From contig NZ_CP059162.1 in assembly GCF_013466605.1 (NCBI RefSeq), positions 6,324,001 to 6,388,000 of the forward strand: DNA of 64,000 nucleotides, read 5' to 3'. The translations under genes and the position numbers were made by a program. The stretch's first letter is position 1. Every line of letters starts with the position of its first letter. Under the pieces are notes generated by a model. The model was not told the origin of the DNA, searched no databases, and worked only from the letters and a program-made list of their open reading frames with translations. Source of the stretch: Pseudomonas chlororaphis subsp. aurantiaca (lineage in GTDB: Bacteria; Pseudomonadota; Gammaproteobacteria; Pseudomonadales; Pseudomonadaceae). Shown here one piece after another: positions 62,974 to 64,000 of this stretch.

Positions 62974-64000
62974 ATGTCCCAAGAATACGATTACATCATC
63001 ATCGGTGCCGGCTCCGCCGGTAACACCCTGGCGACCCGTCTGACTGAAGACGAAGGCGTCACCGTGCTGCTGCTCGAAGCCGGCGGCCCGGACTACCGTT
63101 TCGACTTCCGCACGCAGATGCCGGCAGCCCTGGCGTTCCCGCTGCAAGGCCGTCGCTACAACTGGGCCTACGAGACCGATCCAGAGCCACACATGAACGG
63201 TCGCCGGATGGAATGCGGCCGCGGCAAGGGCCTGGGCGGTTCCTCGCTGATCAACGGCATGTGCTACATCCGCGGCAACGCCATGGACTACGACGGCTGG
63301 GCAAAACTGCCAGGCCTGGAAGACTGGACCTACCTGGACTGCCTGCCGTATTTCCGCAAGGCGGAAACCCGCGACATCGGCCCGAACGACTACCACGGTG
63401 GCGACGGTCCGGTCAGCGTGACCACGCCGAAAGCCGGCAACAACCCGCTGTTCCACGCCATGGTCGAAGCCGGCGTGCAAGCCGGTTACCCCGCTACCTC
63501 CGACCTCAACGGCTACCAGCAGGAAGGTTTCGGTCCGATGGACCGCACCGTGACGCCTAAAGGCCGTCGCGCCAGTACCGCCCGCGGCTACCTCGACGTG
63601 GCGAAGAAGCGTTCGACCCTGAACATCGTCACCCACGCCCTGACCGACAAGATCCTGTTCGAAGGCAAGCGTGCCGTTGGCGTGCGTTACCTGGTCGGCT
63701 CCGCCGAAGAGCGCGTCGAAGCCCGTGCCCGCAAGGAAGTGCTGCTGTGCGCCGGCGCCATCGCCTCGCCACAGATCCTGCAACGTTCCGGCGTCGGCCC
63801 GGCCAAGCTGCTGGAAAGCCTGGACATTCCGGTGGTCCACGACCTGCCGGGCGTCGGCGAGAACCTGCAGGACCACCTGGAGCTGTACCTGCAGTACGCC
63901 TGCACCCAACCGGTCTCGCTGTACCCGTCGCTGCTCTGGTACAACCAGCCGGCCATCGGTGCCGAGTGGCTGTTCAACGGCACCGGCATCGGCGCCAGCA
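62974..64000 (+). CDS. betA: choline dehydrogenase, 3' end outside the window
   Basis: The first 342 residues of a GMC-family flavoprotein that oxidises choline to betaine aldehyde at the membrane. The FAD-binding motif is at the start ([17 protein letters not shown], then TVLLLEAGG), followed by GMC signature 1 ([20 protein letters not shown]) and signature 2 ([15 protein letters not shown]). GAGGG precedes ATG 62974. The catalytic His pair would lie beyond the window end. It is the third gene of betIBA. Confidence 0.96.
   Translation, partial: MSQEYDYIIIGAGSAGNTLATRLTEDEGVTVLLLEAGGPDYRFDFRTQMPAALAFPLQGRRYNWAYETDPEPHMNGRRMECGRGKGLGGSSLINGMCYIRGNAMDYDGWAKLPGLEDWTYLDCLPYFRKAETRDIGPNDYHGGDGPVSVTTPKAGNNPLFHAMVEAGVQAGYPATSDLNGYQQEGFGPMDRTVTPKGRRASTARGYLDVAKKRSTLNIVTHALTDKILFEGKRAVGVRYLVGSAEERVEARARKEVLLCAGAIASPQILQRSGVGPAKLLESLDIPVVHDLPGVGENLQDHLELYLQYACTQPVSLYPSLLWYNQPAIGAEWLFNGTGIGAS

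Overview
The window is high-GC, gene-dense DNA from a fluorescent Pseudomonas, most likely of the P. fluorescens/protegens/chlororaphis group. The evidence is the gene order of the choline/carnitine/glycine-betaine catabolic locus, which matches the PA5372-PA5421 region of P. aeruginosa with rearrangements, together with the creBCD genes and two families of REP/REPIN-like intergenic palindromes. No rRNA, tRNA, CRISPR array or intact insertion sequence was seen.

Layout. 1-4751: end of a FecR anti-sigma gene, a TonB-dependent receptor with a signalling domain, a PepSY membrane protein and a tiny membrane protein (iron uptake). 4729-12095: housekeeping and envelope genes (GST, CreD-CreC-CreB, retropepsin-like protease, acyltransferase, DUF2780). 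12416-14520: an AT-richer island with a PAAR protein, a Cys/His peptidase-like effector and a putative immunity protein (type VI secretion cargo). 14583-23670: fdhA, purU, soxGADB, glyA (sarcosine oxidation and one-carbon disposal). 24126-29531: TraX-like protein, threonine aldolase, NCS1 permease, carbon-nitrogen hydrolase, SDR. 29724-32559: divergent gbcB and gbcA (glycine betaine demethylase). 32632-34779: an odd two-gene cassette and about 1.2 kb of non-coding DNA carrying spaced TTATCCACA boxes. 34780-42536: etfB, etfA, dgcB, dgcA, a DUF5943-like gene and a degenerate M19 peptidase (dimethylglycine oxidation). 42764-44391: LprI-like protein, a toxin-antitoxin pair, DUF3010. 44511-50388: cdhR, caiX, cdhC, cdhA, cdhB and a gamma-butyrobetaine dioxygenase (carnitine). 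50686-54497: small protein, GNAT, gbdR, sdaB. 54925-60191: cbcXWV and betT (uptake). 60617-64000: betI, betB, betA (betA is cut by the window end).

Together these genes encode a nearly complete route: gamma-butyrobetaine -> carnitine -> 3-dehydrocarnitine -> betainyl-CoA -> glycine betaine, joined by choline -> betaine aldehyde -> glycine betaine. This continues to dimethylglycine (GbcAB), sarcosine (DgcAB plus EtfAB), glycine (SoxBDAG), serine (GlyA) and pyruvate (SdaB). Formaldehyde and formyl-THF are handled by FdhA and PurU. Two GATase1-AraC regulators (CdhR, GbdR) and the TetR repressor BetI control it.

The least explained parts are the PAAR/effector/immunity island, the cassette at 32632-33549, the repeated DnaA-box-like region at 34100-34700, a 158-bp palindrome just upstream of gbcA, and a betaine-operon 'dipeptidase' lacking half of its expected metal ligands.
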